NCBI RefSeq assembly: GCF_028747205.1
Contig: NZ_CP112880.1
Coordinates: forward strand, 5,890,001 to 5,954,000
Length of the DNA stretch: 64,000 nt
Reading direction: 5' to 3'
Origin: Streptomyces sp. CA-278952
GTDB lineage: Bacteria; Actinomycetota; Actinomycetes; Streptomycetales; Streptomycetaceae
Part shown: positions 18,676-27,792 of the stretch, in pieces
Position numbering within the stretch: the stretch's first letter is position 1
How the letters are laid out: every line of letters starts with the position of its first letter
The notes under the pieces: model-generated
Told to the model about the DNA's origin: nothing
The model's input: only the letters and a program-made list of their open reading frames with translations
Database searches by the model: none
Position numbers and translations under genes: made by a program

Positions 18676-19134
18676 ATGACGATCGAGGTCGGCAGTCAGG
18701 CCCCGGACTTCCAGCTCAAGGACAACCACGGCCGGACCGTGCGGCTGTCGGAGTTCCGCGGTGAGAAGAACGTGGTGCTGGTGTTCTACCCGTTCGCCTT
18801 CACCGGCGTCTGCACCGGCGAGCTGTGCGCCCTCCGCGACGAGCTGCCCCGCTTCGAGAACGAGGGCACCCAGCTCCTCGCCGTCTCCAACGACTCCATC
18901 CACACCCTGCGCGTCTTCGCCGAGCAGGAGGGCCTGGAGTACCCGCTGCTGTCCGACTTCTGGCCGCACGGGGAGACCTCGCGGGCGTACGGCGTCTTCG
19001 ACGAGGACAAGGGCTGCGCGGTGCGCGGCACCTTCGTCATCGACAAGGCGGGCGTCGTCCGCTGGAGCGTCGTGAACGGCCTTCCGGACGCCCGTGACCT
19101 GAACGACTACGTCAAGGCGCTCGAAGCGCTCTGA
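18676..19134 (+). CDS. Peroxiredoxin, AhpE-like
   Basis: A 152-aa thiol peroxidase. The active site PFAFTGVCTGELC carries the peroxidatic Cys at 46, with the Pro/Thr that orient it. A second Cys at 51 and one in DKGCAVRGTFVIDK could take part in resolution. Size and the PF-x-F-T-x-x-C pattern fit the AhpE group that reduces hydroperoxides. It lies between DUF3052 and the Ter locus, with its own terminator, so it is probably a separate transcript that still belongs to an oxidative-stress neighbourhood. Confidence 0.92.
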   Translation: MTIEVGSQAPDFQLKDNHGRTVRLSEFRGEKNVVLVFYPFAFTGVCTGELCALRDELPRFENEGTQLLAVSNDSIHTLRVFAEQEGLEYPLLSDFWPHGETSRAYGVFDEDKGCAVRGTFVIDKAGVVRWSVVNGLPDARDLNDYVKALEAL

Positions 19135-19152
19135 GACGATCTCCTGGCGACG

Positions 19153-19179
19153 CCCGGTCAAAAGCCTGTTTTGGCCGGG
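19153..19179 (+). terminator. Terminator after the peroxiredoxin gene
   Basis: An 11-bp stem with one G-U pair, CCCGGTCAAAA (19153-19163) with TTTTGGCCGGG (19169-19179), closes a 5-nt loop 18 bp after the stop. A -10-like TAGGAT follows at 19190-19195 and could serve the terD gene. Confidence 0.7.
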
Positions 19180-19272
19180 AACCGGTCACTAGGATCCACT
19201 CGTTGATCCGATGCCAATGAACGACGGGGAAGACGGCGTCCGCCGGCCCCTGAGAAAACTACTGGAGGACTC

Positions 19273-19848
19273 GTGGGAGTCAGCCTCAGCAAGGGCGGCA
19301 ACGTCTCGCTGACCAAGGCCGCGCCCAACCTGACCGCGGTCATCGTCGGTCTGGGCTGGGACGCCCGCACCACCACCGGTGGTGACTTCGACCTCGACGC
19401 CAGCGCGCTGCTGGCGAACGCCGAGGGCAAGGTCGCCGCCGACGGCAATTTCGTCTTCTTCAACAACCTGAAGAGCCCCGACGGCTCCGTCGAGCACACC
19501 GGTGACAACCTCACCGGTGAGGGCGAGGGCGACGACGAGGTCGTCAAGGTGAACCTGGCCGGTGTGCCGGCCGACGTGGACAAGATCGTCTTCCCGGTCT
19601 CGATCTACGAGGCCGAGAGCCGCCAGCAGAGCTTCGGCCAGGTCCGCAACGCGTACATCCGCGTGGTCAACCAGGCCGACAACACCGAGCTCGCCCGCTA
19701 CGACCTGAGCGAGGACGCCTCGACGGAGACCGCCATGGTCTTCGGCGAGCTCTACCGCAACGGCGCGGAGTGGAAGTTCCGCGCCATCGGCCAGGGATAC
19801 GCCTCCGGCCTGCGCGGCATCGCCCAGGACTTCGGCGTCAACGTCTGA
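19273..19848 (+). CDS. terD: TerD-family tellurium-resistance/stress protein
   Basis: A 191-aa TerD/cAMP-binding-protein fold (stress-response beta sandwich). It has the family N-terminus [13 protein letters not shown], the Ca2+-site region [20 protein letters not shown], and the block [23 protein letters not shown]. TerD binds two Ca2+ through such Asp clusters. The GTG start at 19273 is preceded by GGAGGA. It is about 70% identical by eye to the protein at 20037-20612, a tandem duplication. It is thought to act in membrane-associated metal and phage-stress response complexes with TerC. Confidence 0.95.
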   Translation: MGVSLSKGGNVSLTKAAPNLTAVIVGLGWDARTTTGGDFDLDASALLANAEGKVAADGNFVFFNNLKSPDGSVEHTGDNLTGEGEGDDEVVKVNLAGVPADVDKIVFPVSIYEAESRQQSFGQVRNAYIRVVNQADNTELARYDLSEDASTETAMVFGELYRNGAEWKFRAIGQGYASGLRGIAQDFGVNV

Positions 19849-19857
19849 CGTCGCTGG

Positions 19858-19929
19858 GCCCCAGGTCCTGTCGTCGGACTCCCGTCGTCGCCCGGAGGGC
19901 GGGCGGGAGTCCGACGACAGGACCAGGGG
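19858..19929. terminator. Very long perfect hairpin after the first terD
   Basis: A perfect 21-bp stem (19864-19884 with 19904-19924) extends through an A-A mismatch to four more C-G pairs, with a 19-nt loop. It starts about 10 bp after the terD stop. It is far longer than an ordinary terminator and is the first of three such structures in the locus. Confidence 0.8.
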
Positions 19930-19961
19930 GTGGCCGGCCCGATGCGCCGGACACTCCCTGA

Positions 19962-20005
19962 CCGGGCGCTTTCGACGCCCGGCCCCGGGCGTCGAAAGCG
20001 CCCGG
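19962..20005. repeat. 44-bp near-perfect palindrome upstream of the second terD
   Basis: A 21-bp arm (19962-19982) is followed after two bases (CC) by its exact complement (19985-20005). The only loop is the CC plus whatever pairs open. It sits about 30 bp upstream of the second terD start, so it may act on that gene's leader as well as terminating read-through. Confidence 0.85.
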
Positions 20006-20036
20006 CAGCGTCTTACACGACTCGGGGAGGACACAC

Positions 20037-20612
20037 ATGGGCGTCACGCTCGCCAAGGGAGGCAACGTCTCCCTCTCCAAGGTCGCACCCAACCTCACCC
20101 AGGTGCTGGTCGGGCTCGGCTGGGACGCGCGCTCCACCACAGGAGCCGCATTCGACCTCGACGCCAGCGCACTGCTGTGCCAGTCGGGCCGCGTGCTCGG
20201 CGACGAGTTCTTCATCTTCTACAACAACCTCACGAGCCCCGACGGCTCCGTCGAGCACACCGGTGACAACCTCACCGGGGAGGGCGACGGCGACGACGAG
20301 TCCGTCATCGTCCGTCTCGACCAGGTTCCCGCCCACTGCGACAAGATCATCTTCCCGGTCTCGATCCATGACGCGGACAACCGGGGCCAGGCGTTCGGCC
20401 AGGTCAGCAACGCTTTCATCCGTGTGGTCAACCAGGCCGACGGCCAGGAACTGGCCCGCTACGACCTCAGCGAGGACGCCTCGACGGAGACCGCGATGAT
20501 CTTCGGCGAGCTCTACCGGTACAACGGCGAGTGGAAGTTCCGTGCCGTCGGCCAGGGGTACGCGTCCGGCCTGCGCGGCATCGCTCTAGACTTCGGCGTC
20601 AACGTTTCATAA
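20037..20612 (+). CDS. terD: TerD-family tellurium-resistance/stress protein (second copy)
   Basis: A 191-aa tandem paralogue of 19273-19848 with the same features: [55 protein letters not shown] and a conserved [19 protein letters not shown] end. Substitutions are concentrated in the middle strands. The ATG at 20037 is preceded by a GGGGAGGA-type site. A hairpin follows, then the DUF475/TerC gene, so expression may be adjusted gene by gene by the intergenic hairpins. Confidence 0.95.
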   Translation: MGVTLAKGGNVSLSKVAPNLTQVLVGLGWDARSTTGAAFDLDASALLCQSGRVLGDEFFIFYNNLTSPDGSVEHTGDNLTGEGDGDDESVIVRLDQVPAHCDKIIFPVSIHDADNRGQAFGQVSNAFIRVVNQADGQELARYDLSEDASTETAMIFGELYRYNGEWKFRAVGQGYASGLRGIALDFGVNVS

Positions 20613-20622
20613 CGCCGCGCCC

Positions 20623-20683
20623 GGGCCTTTCGTTTGGAGCGTGTCGGGCATCGCGTGCCCGACACGCTCCAAACGAAAGGCCC
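20623..20683. terminator. 28-bp perfect hairpin between the second terD and the TerC-like gene
   Basis: Two perfectly complementary 28-base arms (20623-20650 and 20656-20683) enclose a 5-nt loop (TCGCG). It begins 10 bp after the terD stop and ends about 60 bp before the next start. It contains CTTTCG and CGAAAG runs, so unlike nearby sequence it is not pure G/C. Confidence 0.9.
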
Positions 20684-20745
20684 CAGGCGCCGGGGGAGCC
20701 CCGACGCACCGGGGGAGCCCCTTCACCAACACGATGAGGTAGCCA

Positions 20746-21897
20746 GTGGTTCTAAAAACCTTCGGCTGGTCGTTCGCGGTCACCGCGCTCGGCCTGGTCG
20801 CAGCGATCTTCTACGGGGGGTGGCAGGCGTTCGGCATCGTCGCGATCCTGTCCGTCCTGGAGATTTCGCTGTCCTTCGACAACGCGGTGATCAACGCCGG
20901 AATCCTGAAGAAGATGAACGCCTTCTGGCAGAAGATCTTCCTCACCATCGGCATCCTCATCGCCGTCTTCGGAATGCGGCTGGTGTTCCCCGTCGTGATC
21001 GTGGCCGTGAGCGCCCAGCTCGGGCCGATCGAGGCCATCGACCTGTCCTTCAACGACCCGGACAGGTACAAGGAACTGGTCACGGACGCCCATCCGTCGA
21101 TCGCCGCCTTCGGTGGCATGTTCCTGTTGATGATCTTCCTCGACTTCATCTTCGACGAGGACCGTGACATCCACTGGCTGCGCTGGATCGAGCGCCCGCT
21201 CGCCAAGCTCGGCAAGGTTGACATGCTGTCGGTCTGCGTCGCGCTGATCATCCTGCTCATCACCGCCACGACGTTCGCGACCCAGGCCCACCAGCACGGC
21301 GGCGGACACGCCGACAAGGCGGCCACGGTCATGCTCTCCGGCATCGCCGGTCTGATCACCTACCTCGTCGTCGGCGGGCTCTCCGGATTCTTCGAGGGCA
21401 AGCTGGAAGAGGAGGAGGAGCGCGAGCACGAGGCCGAGGAAGAGGCCAAGAAGAAGGGCAAGCCCGTCACCGGGGTCGCCCTCGCCGGAAAGGCCGCGTT
21501 CTTCCTCTTCCTCTACCTGGAAGTCCTGGACGCCTCGTTCTCCTTCGACGGCGTCATCGGCGCCTTCGCCATCACCAACGAGATCGTGCTGATGGCCCTC
21601 GGCCTCGGCATCGGCGCCATGTACGTCCGTTCACTCACCGTCTACCTGGTGCGCGAGGGAACGCTCGACGACTACGTCTACCTGGAGCACGGCGCGCACT
21701 ACGCGATCGGCGCGCTCTCGATCATCCTGCTGATCACCATCCAGCACCAGATCAACGAGTTCATCACCGGCTCGGTCGGCGTGATCCTGATCGCCCTCTC
21801 CTTCTGGTCCTCGGTCAGGCGCAACCGCGCCCTCGCCGCGAAATCCGATGGGGGCGGCGGCTCGGGAAGCAAGTCCGAAGTGTCCTCGGGGGTGTGA
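20746..21897 (+). CDS. DUF475/TerC-family integral membrane protein
   Basis: A 383-aa membrane protein with about nine hydrophobic segments. It has the two hallmark TerC-fold motifs: LEISLSFDNAVINAG early and LEVLDASFSFDGVIGAF late. A charged cytoplasmic loop (about 220-245, LEEEEEREHEAEEEAKKKGK) separates the halves. TerC-fold proteins carry or sense metal ions (Mn, possibly others) and recruit TerD-type proteins. The start is GTG at 20746 with GAGGT upstream. It forms the membrane part of the Ter locus. Confidence 0.93.
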   Translation: MVLKTFGWSFAVTALGLVAAIFYGGWQAFGIVAILSVLEISLSFDNAVINAGILKKMNAFWQKIFLTIGILIAVFGMRLVFPVVIVAVSAQLGPIEAIDLSFNDPDRYKELVTDAHPSIAAFGGMFLLMIFLDFIFDEDRDIHWLRWIERPLAKLGKVDMLSVCVALIILLITATTFATQAHQHGGGHADKAATVMLSGIAGLITYLVVGGLSGFFEGKLEEEEEREHEAEEEAKKKGKPVTGVALAGKAAFFLFLYLEVLDASFSFDGVIGAFAITNEIVLMALGLGIGAMYVRSLTVYLVREGTLDDYVYLEHGAHYAIGALSIILLITIQHQINEFITGSVGVILIALSFWSSVRRNRALAAKSDGGGGSGSKSEVSSGV

Positions 21898-22026
21898 CCC
21901 GGTAAGGATTGAGGAACGCTCTCTGCGGGGCGGCCCACACGGCGACGGCTCTCCGGGATCTCCCGGACCCGGCCCGGTGGCCGCCCCGCAGCGATGTCCG
22001 GGGCGCGCGAACAGGTGGGGGTTGGT

Positions 22027-22761
22027 ATGGGATTCTTCGACGGCCTGTGGCCGGGGCGCGCGGCGCAGTTCGACTCGGGCAACTCGACGTCGAGCGCGAT
22101 CGTGCTGACCAAACGGAACGCCACGATCTCGCTCAACAAGCAGGGGGCCCTGTCGGGCAACCTCCGGGTCAACCTGTCCTGGCGGATGCGGACCTCGGAC
22201 ATCGAGGGCCGGTCGCGCCGGAGCGGCATGCTGCGGCACCCCCTCGAACTGTTCAAGCCCGAGGTGGTCCAGGCGCACACCCAGGGCGTCGTCAACGTCG
22301 ACCTGGACCTCGGCTGCATGTACGAGCTGATGGACGGCACCAAGGGCGTCGTGCAGCCGCTGGGCAGCCTGATCGGCGACCTCAACGGGCCGCCCTACGT
22401 CCGGCTCAGCGGCGACGACCGGTTCGGCGCACCCTCGGGGGAGACGGTCTACGTCAACCTCGACCAGCGTGACCAGATCAAGCGGCTGCTGTTCTTCGTC
22501 TACATCTACGACCGGACGCCCGCGTTCGACCGCACGCACGCCAAGGTCACGCTCTACCCGGGCAACGGCCCGCGCATCGAGATCGAGCTGGACGAGCGCG
22601 CACCGCAGGCCCGCTCCTGTGCGGTGTTCACCGTGGAGAACATCAAGGACGAGCTGATCGTGCGGCGCGAGGTGAAGTTCGTGTACGGCTTCCAGTCGGA
22701 GCTGGACCGGCTGTACGGCTACGGCATGCAATGGGGGCGCGGCTACAAGACCCGGACCTGA
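22027..22761 (+). CDS. TerD-domain protein (TerA-like)
   Basis: A 244-aa protein related to the TerD fold. It has VVNVDLDLGCMYELMDGTKGVVQPLG (ligand loop), YVRLSGDDRFG, KRLLFFVYIYDRTPAFDRTHAKVTLYPG and a C-terminal FVYGFQSELDRLYGYGMQWGRGYK. The longer, diverged form with a non-TerD N-terminus resembles the TerA/TerF-type members. The ATG at 22027 follows AGGTGGGGG. It is downstream of DUF475 on the same strand, likely part of the same stress complex. Confidence 0.85.
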   Translation: MGFFDGLWPGRAAQFDSGNSTSSAIVLTKRNATISLNKQGALSGNLRVNLSWRMRTSDIEGRSRRSGMLRHPLELFKPEVVQAHTQGVVNVDLDLGCMYELMDGTKGVVQPLGSLIGDLNGPPYVRLSGDDRFGAPSGETVYVNLDQRDQIKRLLFFVYIYDRTPAFDRTHAKVTLYPGNGPRIEIELDERAPQARSCAVFTVENIKDELIVRREVKFVYGFQSELDRLYGYGMQWGRGYKTRT

Positions 22762-22784
22762 GCCCGGGCAGCCGTGAGGGCCCA

Positions 22785-22874
22785 AGGACGTGCACGGGAA
22801 GCAGGACGTGCGCGGGAATCGGGACGTACGCGGGAAACAGGACGTGCACGGGAAGCAGGACGTGCGCGGGAATC
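22785..22874. repeat. 18-bp tandem repeat, five units
   Basis: Five consecutive 18-bp units (type AGGACGTGCACGGGAAGC). Units 1-2 and 4-5 are identical pairs, so a 36-bp higher-order duplication is visible. The array fills the gap between two convergent TerD-domain genes. Confidence 0.9.
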
Positions 22875-22887
22875 GGATCGGGGCGGC

Positions 22888-23775
22888 TCAGGACCGGACG
22901 AACTGCGGACCTTGTGGAGGCAGTACGAAATGGGGGTCGGGCGCGTGCGCGGCGGCTGCCGCGGGCTGCGGATAGCCGTACGCGGGCGGCTCGGGGGCGT
23001 GCTGTGGATAGCCGTACGCCGGCTGGTGGGCCACGGCGCCGGCAGCGGGGTGCGCGACCGGCGGCGGGTAGCCGTAGGAGGGCTGCTGGTGCTGGACCGT
23101 GGCCTGGGAGTCCGGCCCGGGCCCGGGCGGCACGGACGGCGGCGGGGGCACGGCGGCCGGGAGGGGCCCCGCGCCCACCGGAGCGACCGGGTCCTGCGCC
23201 CCGTTCACCGCCTGCGCCCCGTTCACGGCCTCCGATTCGTCCACCGAGATGCCGAAGGCGGTGGCCAGGCCGATCAGGCCGGTGGGATACCCCTGGCCGA
23301 CCGCGCGGAACTTCCACCCTTCGCCGCGGCGGTAGAGCTCGCCGCAGATGATCGCCGTCTCTTCCCCGGTCTCCGGCCGGACATCGAACACCGCCAGTGG
23401 CTCGCCCTCGGCGAACGCGGCGTCGAAAAGGAGTATCCGCAGGTCCAGGACCTGCTCGAAGGCGGCCCCATCGGAGGAGGCCGCGATGACCACCTGGTCC
23501 ACCGACGCGTCGAGCGCCCCGAGGTCCGCCTCGACCGTGTCCGTCAGCCCTTCCGGGACACTGCGCTTCGGCAGCCGCCGGACCAGGCCGGAGGGGTGCC
23601 GGGGCTGGTTGTAGAAGACGAAGTCCTCATCCGACCGCACCCGGCCGGACGCACCGAGGAGCAGGGCGGAGGCGTCCACGTCGGGAACCCCGGCGCCCGG
23701 GGTCCAGCGCAGCACGGCCCGGACGGCCGCGGCATCGACGGGGACGTTCGAGCCCTTCAGCATCGTGTGCGTCAT
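22888..23775 (-). CDS. TerD-domain protein with Pro/Tyr-rich C-terminal tail
   Basis: A 295-aa protein. Residues about 1-185 form a diverged TerD domain ([76 protein letters not shown]). The rest is disordered, with repeats of PSYGYPPPV / PAYGYPQHA / PAYGYPQP type. Such tails occur on actinobacterial TerD fusions and may mediate assembly. The ATG at 23775 is preferred because AGGA is at a sensible distance; one at 23784 is also possible. It is divergent from the biosynthetic operon starting at 23997. Confidence 0.88.
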   Translation of the reverse strand: MTHTMLKGSNVPVDAAAVRAVLRWTPGAGVPDVDASALLLGASGRVRSDEDFVFYNQPRHPSGLVRRLPKRSVPEGLTDTVEADLGALDASVDQVVIAASSDGAAFEQVLDLRILLFDAAFAEGEPLAVFDVRPETGEETAIICGELYRRGEGWKFRAVGQGYPTGLIGLATAFGISVDESEAVNGAQAVNGAQDPVAPVGAGPLPAAVPPPPSVPPGPGPDSQATVQHQQPSYGYPPPVAHPAAGAVAHQPAYGYPQHAPEPPAYGYPQPAAAAAHAPDPHFVLPPQGPQFVRS

Positions 23776-23907
23776 GACGGTCATCCTGCCTGCTGGGGGC
23801 CCGTGCGGACAACGCGGGGGGCGGCACGACCGTGCCCGGAGGCGGTGTGGGCAAGGCGTGAAGATACCGCGACAGGGGGCCGGACAAGGGGCGGGTAACC
23901 GGAAATT

Positions 23908-23946
23908 CATGTACATGGGGAACTGTTGACACCCGTCCGTACGTAC
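23908..23946. promoter_or_regulatory. Two palindromes in the divergent Ter control region
   Basis: CATGTACATG (23908-23917) and GTACGTAC (23939-23946) flank a TTGACA (23926-23931) between the divergent TerD-domain gene and the lyase gene. They could be operator half-elements of a shared regulator. No -10 with normal spacing from the TTGACA is visible. Confidence 0.4.
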
Positions 23947-23996
23947 TATTACCGGCCATGCATTGTTCGGTCGGTCAGGCAGTTCGGGGGAAAATC

Positions 23997-25235
23997 ATGC
24001 GTCACTTCGGGCATATATCGCCCACTGCCCGCGAGGGTCTGTTCTTCAGGGAGCCCTGCACGTTCACCGCGGACTCCCCGGCACGGATGCTCTCCGTCGC
24101 CCTGGGAGCCACGCTCTACTCCCCGGCGACCCGGCTGTCGCTCGCCGACGACGTGCTCAAGCAGGCCGCGCGCGGCGTCGTCTCCATGGTGCTGTGCCTG
24201 GAGGACTCCATCGACGATGCCGAGGTCACCGGCGCCGAAGCCAATCTGATCAGGCAGTTCGCCGAGCTGGCCGCCCGCGACGCGGCAGCAGGCACCGAGT
24301 CCACGGCTTCGGCGACCGCCCCGCGGGACCCGCGCGAGGCCACGGACGCCGTGGCCGCCGACGTACCGCTGCTCTTCATCCGGGTACGGGAACCGGCTCA
24401 GATCACCGACCTGGTGCGGCGCCTCGGCGACTCGGTCCGGATGTTGTCCGGTTTCGTACTTCCCAAATTCACCGAAGAGCGGGGCCGGCAGTTCCTGGAG
24501 GCGCTCGACGAGGCCGAGTCGGAGTGCGGACGACGGCTCTTCGCGATGCCGGTCCTCGAATCCCCCGAGTTGCTCCATCTGGAGACGCGCGGCGAAATCC
24601 TCCAGGGCATCGCCCGCAGCGTCGAGAAGCACCGGGACCGGGTGCTCGCGCTGCGGCTCGGCGTCACCGACTTCTGCTCGGCCTACGGACTGCGCCGCGC
24701 GCCCGACATGACGGCCTACGACGTCCATATCGTCGCCTCCGTGATCGCCGACGTGGTCAACGTGCTCGGCCGGGCCGACGGCACCGGCTTCACGATCACC
24801 GGACCGGTCTGGGAGTACTTCCGCCGCCAGGAGCGCATGTTCAAGCCCCAGCTGCGCCGCAGCCCCTTCCTGGAGGGCCGGGCCGAGGAACTGCGCACGG
24901 CCCTCATCGAGCACGACCTCGACGGACTGCTCCGGGAGATCGAGCTCGACCGTGCCAACGGCCTGCTCGGCAAGACCTGCATCCACCCCTCGCACGTGGC
25001 GCCGGTCCACGCACTGTCCGTGGTCAGCCACGAGGAGTACACCGACGCCCAGGACATCCTGAGCCCGGAGCGCGAGGGCGGCGGGGTGCTGCGCTCGGCG
25101 TACACGAACAAGATGAACGAAGTGAAGCCCCACCGGGCCTGGGCCGAGCGCACCCTCCAGCGGGCCGAGGTCTTCGGGGTGGCGAAGGAAGACGTCGGCT
25201 TCGTGGACCTGCTGGCCGCCGGCCTGACGAACTGA
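23997..25235 (+). CDS. HpcH/HpaI-like C-C bond lyase of the Ter biosynthetic operon
   Basis: A 412-aa TIM-barrel enzyme related to citrate-lyase beta/HpcH aldolases. Visible features are MVLCLEDSIDDAEV (acidic metal-binding strand), SGFVLPKFTEERG, MPVLESPELLHLETRGEIL (metal-ligand Glu) and LALRLGVTDFCSAYGLRR. Members of this subfamily are found with Ter genes and phosphoribosyltransferases. A role in making or trimming a nucleoside-like metabolite has been proposed from comparative genomics (Anantharaman, Iyer and Aravind). The ATG at 23997 follows GGGGGAAAA; upstream starts lack a ribosome site. First gene of a three-gene operon. Confidence 0.9.
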   Translation: MRHFGHISPTAREGLFFREPCTFTADSPARMLSVALGATLYSPATRLSLADDVLKQAARGVVSMVLCLEDSIDDAEVTGAEANLIRQFAELAARDAAAGTESTASATAPRDPREATDAVAADVPLLFIRVREPAQITDLVRRLGDSVRMLSGFVLPKFTEERGRQFLEALDEAESECGRRLFAMPVLESPELLHLETRGEILQGIARSVEKHRDRVLALRLGVTDFCSAYGLRRAPDMTAYDVHIVASVIADVVNVLGRADGTGFTITGPVWEYFRRQERMFKPQLRRSPFLEGRAEELRTALIEHDLDGLLREIELDRANGLLGKTCIHPSHVAPVHALSVVSHEEYTDAQDILSPEREGGGVLRSAYTNKMNEVKPHRAWAERTLQRAEVFGVAKEDVGFVDLLAAGLTN

Positions 25236-25245
25236 GCGCGCGTCG

Positions 25246-27792
25246 ATGAGCGAGCGCGCGACGAGAGAAGAGACCGTGGACGTGGTGTGGTCGGGCAACT
25301 GGGTGGCGGAGCGACTGGGAGTCGCCCTCGAAGGCGACGGAGAGCTCCGGGAACTGCTGGGCCTGGCCCTGCGCCGCAACCCCAAGCGGGCGCATCTGCT
25401 GGTGTCCAACGTGCTGGGCAAGCACGTGCCCCAGCGGCCCTCGGTCGTCCACGGTGCCGGGTTCGAGCTGGGTGAACGGGTGCGGGCGCTCCTCGGCGCC
25501 GATGAGGCCCGCCGCGCGGTGGTCCTCGGGTACGCGGAGACGGCCACCGGCCTCGGCCACGCCGTCGCGGACGGCCTGCGGGACGCCCCGTACCTGCACT
25601 CCACCCGCCGACCGGTGGCGGGCGTGGAGCAGGCGGGCGGCTTCGAGGAGGCCCACTCGCACGCCACCTCGCACCTGCTGCTGCCGGAGGACCGCGACTT
25701 GCTGGCGAGCGGCGGGAGGGGGGCCGACGCCTCCGTGCTGGTGCTGGTCGACGACGAGTTCTCCACGGGCAACACGGTCCTGAACACCATCCGCGCGCTG
25801 CACGCTCTGCACCCGCGCGAGCGGTACGTCATCGTCGCCCTGGTCGACATGCGCTCGGCCGGCGACCGCGACCGGCTGACCGCCTTCGCCGCCGAGATCG
25901 GCGCCCGCGTCGACCTGGTGACGCGCAGCGCCGGCACGGTGGCCCTGCCGGACGGCGTTCTGGAACGCGGCCAGGCCCTGGTCGCGGCCCAGGAAGCGGA
26001 ACAGGCGGACCGGGCCGCGACGGCCGGGCGGGCGGAGGGCCCCGAGGGGGCCGCCGAGCATGCGGACACCGCCCCCGTCACCCGCGTCGACCTCGACTGG
26101 CCTACCGCTGTGCCCGACGGAGGACGGCACGGCTTCACCCCCGCCCACCGGGCGGCGCTGGAAGCGGCGCTCCCGGGCATGGCGGACCGGATCGCGGCCG
26201 CACTGGACGACCGCACCGGCCCCCGCCCCCGCCGGGTCCTGGTGCTCGGCTTCGAGGAGCTGATGTACGCCCCGCTGCGCCTCGGCACCGCCCTGGAAGC
26301 GGCGCTGGGAACGGAGGCCGAGGTCCGCTACTCCACCACCACCCGCTCACCCGTCCTGGCCGTCGACGACCCCGGCTACGCGATACGCACCCGCCTCGTC
26401 TTCCCGGCCCACGACGACCCGGCGGACGGCCCCGCCGACCGGTACGCGTACAACGTGGCGGGCGCCGGCTTCGACGCCGTGGTCGCCGTCGTCGACTCCA
26501 TCGCCGACACCCCCGAACTGCACGCCCCCGACGGGCTGTTGGCCCGGCTCGCCGAGCACACCGGCCACGTACTCCTCGCGGTCGTCCCCTCGTACACCCC
26601 CGCCCCCGTTCTCCACCGGCAGGAGCCCGCCGTGCTGCCCGAGCCCCTCCGAGGCCCCGACTTCTCCAGCTACGCGCCCGAGGACGTCGGCTGGCTGCTC
26701 CAGGACCTCTCGGACACCGAGCTGGAAGCACCCACCGAGGAGCGCGAGGAGGCCATCCAGAGCGGCGGCGCGCACTACGCGGAGTCGCTGCCCGTCGAGT
26801 ACCAGCCGAGCGCCGCCTACCAGGCCCTGTTCACCGCCGCCCTGGAGACCTCCGCCGCGCGCATCGCCCGCGCGGTCGGCACCGTCACCGAGACGGTCCT
26901 CGCCGAACGAGGCCCCCGCCCCGTGCTCGTCTCGCTCGCCCGCGCCGGAACCCCGGTCGGCGTGCTGATGCGCCGCTGGGCCCAGCACCGGCACGGCCTG
27001 GACCTGCCGCACTACGCCATCTCCATCGTCCGGGGCCGCGGCATCGACGCCACCGCCCTGCGCTGGCTGGCCGCCCATCACGACCCGGCCGACGTGGTGT
27101 TCGTCGACGGCTGGACCGGGAAGGGCGCGATCACCCGCGAACTGGCCGCGGCCATCACCGAGTTCGAGACCGCGGGCGGACCCGCCGGCTTCGACCCGGA
27201 GATCTCGGTGCTCGCCGACCCGGGCGGCTGCGTGCGGACGTACGGCACCCGTGAGGACTTCCTCATCCCCTCGGCCTGCCTCAACTCCACGGTATCGGGC
27301 CTCATTTCCCGTACGGTGCTCCGCGCCGACCTGGTCGGCCCCGACGACTTCCACGGCGGGAAGTTCTACCGGGAGCTGGCGGACTCCGACGTCTCGGGAC
27401 TCTTCCTCGACACGATCGCCGCCCGCTTCGACGAGGTGGCGGGCCAGGTCGAGGCCGAGGTCAAGGAGCTCCTCGCCGCCGACCGCGCCCCGACCTGGGA
27501 GGGCTGGGCGGCCGTCGAGCGGATCAGCGAGGAGTACGGCATCCACGACGTCAACCTGGTCAAGCCGGGCGTCGGCGAGACCACCCGGGTCCTGCTCCGC
27601 CGGGTCCCCTGGAAGATCCTCGCGAAGCGCGGCGCCGGCGCGGACCTGGAGCACATCCGGCTCCTCGCCGAACAGCGCGGCGTCCCGGTCGAGGAGGTCG
27701 ACGACCTCCCGTACAGCTGTGTCGGTCTGATCCACCCCCGGTTCACGCGCGGCGCGACGGGCGCGGACGGCAAGGCGGTGCAGGGCGCATGA
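25246..27792 (+). CDS. Fusion of PRTase, TRSP, StiP-type PRTase and PELOTA-like domains
   Basis: An 848-aa multidomain protein. The N-terminal phosphoribosyltransferase (about 1-200) has the PRPP loop VLVLVDDEFSTGNT (about 165-177). A TRSP-like module occupies roughly 290-460 (RRVLVLGFEELMYAPLRLG). A second, StiP/PRTase_1-type domain (about 490-745) has HYAESLPVEYQPS, LVSLARAGTPVGVLMRR and VVFVDGWTGKGAITREL. The C-terminal about 90 residues (VLLRRVPWKILAKRGAGADLEHIRLLAEQRGVPVEEV) look like a PELOTA RNA-binding domain. In many genomes these are separate genes, so the fusion supports one pathway. Domain borders are approximate. Confidence 0.85.
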   Translation: MSERATREETVDVVWSGNWVAERLGVALEGDGELRELLGLALRRNPKRAHLLVSNVLGKHVPQRPSVVHGAGFELGERVRALLGADEARRAVVLGYAETATGLGHAVADGLRDAPYLHSTRRPVAGVEQAGGFEEAHSHATSHLLLPEDRDLLASGGRGADASVLVLVDDEFSTGNTVLNTIRALHALHPRERYVIVALVDMRSAGDRDRLTAFAAEIGARVDLVTRSAGTVALPDGVLERGQALVAAQEAEQADRAATAGRAEGPEGAAEHADTAPVTRVDLDWPTAVPDGGRHGFTPAHRAALEAALPGMADRIAAALDDRTGPRPRRVLVLGFEELMYAPLRLGTALEAALGTEAEVRYSTTTRSPVLAVDDPGYAIRTRLVFPAHDDPADGPADRYAYNVAGAGFDAVVAVVDSIADTPELHAPDGLLARLAEHTGHVLLAVVPSYTPAPVLHRQEPAVLPEPLRGPDFSSYAPEDVGWLLQDLSDTELEAPTEEREEAIQSGGAHYAESLPVEYQPSAAYQALFTAALETSAARIARAVGTVTETVLAERGPRPVLVSLARAGTPVGVLMRRWAQHRHGLDLPHYAISIVRGRGIDATALRWLAAHHDPADVVFVDGWTGKGAITRELAAAITEFETAGGPAGFDPEISVLADPGGCVRTYGTREDFLIPSACLNSTVSGLISRTVLRADLVGPDDFHGGKFYRELADSDVSGLFLDTIAARFDEVAGQVEAEVKELLAADRAPTWEGWAAVERISEEYGIHDVNLVKPGVGETTRVLLRRVPWKILAKRGAGADLEHIRLLAEQRGVPVEEVDDLPYSCVGLIHPRFTRGATGADGKAVQGA

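Noticed and set aside
22785..22874. CRISPR array
   Set aside because: The 18-bp units are directly adjacent with no spacers, and no cas genes are in the window.
23926..23949. A sigma-70-type promoter TTGACA...TACTAT before the lyase gene
   Set aside because: The spacer is only 12 bp. The TTGACA may be real but no partner at 16-18 bp was found.
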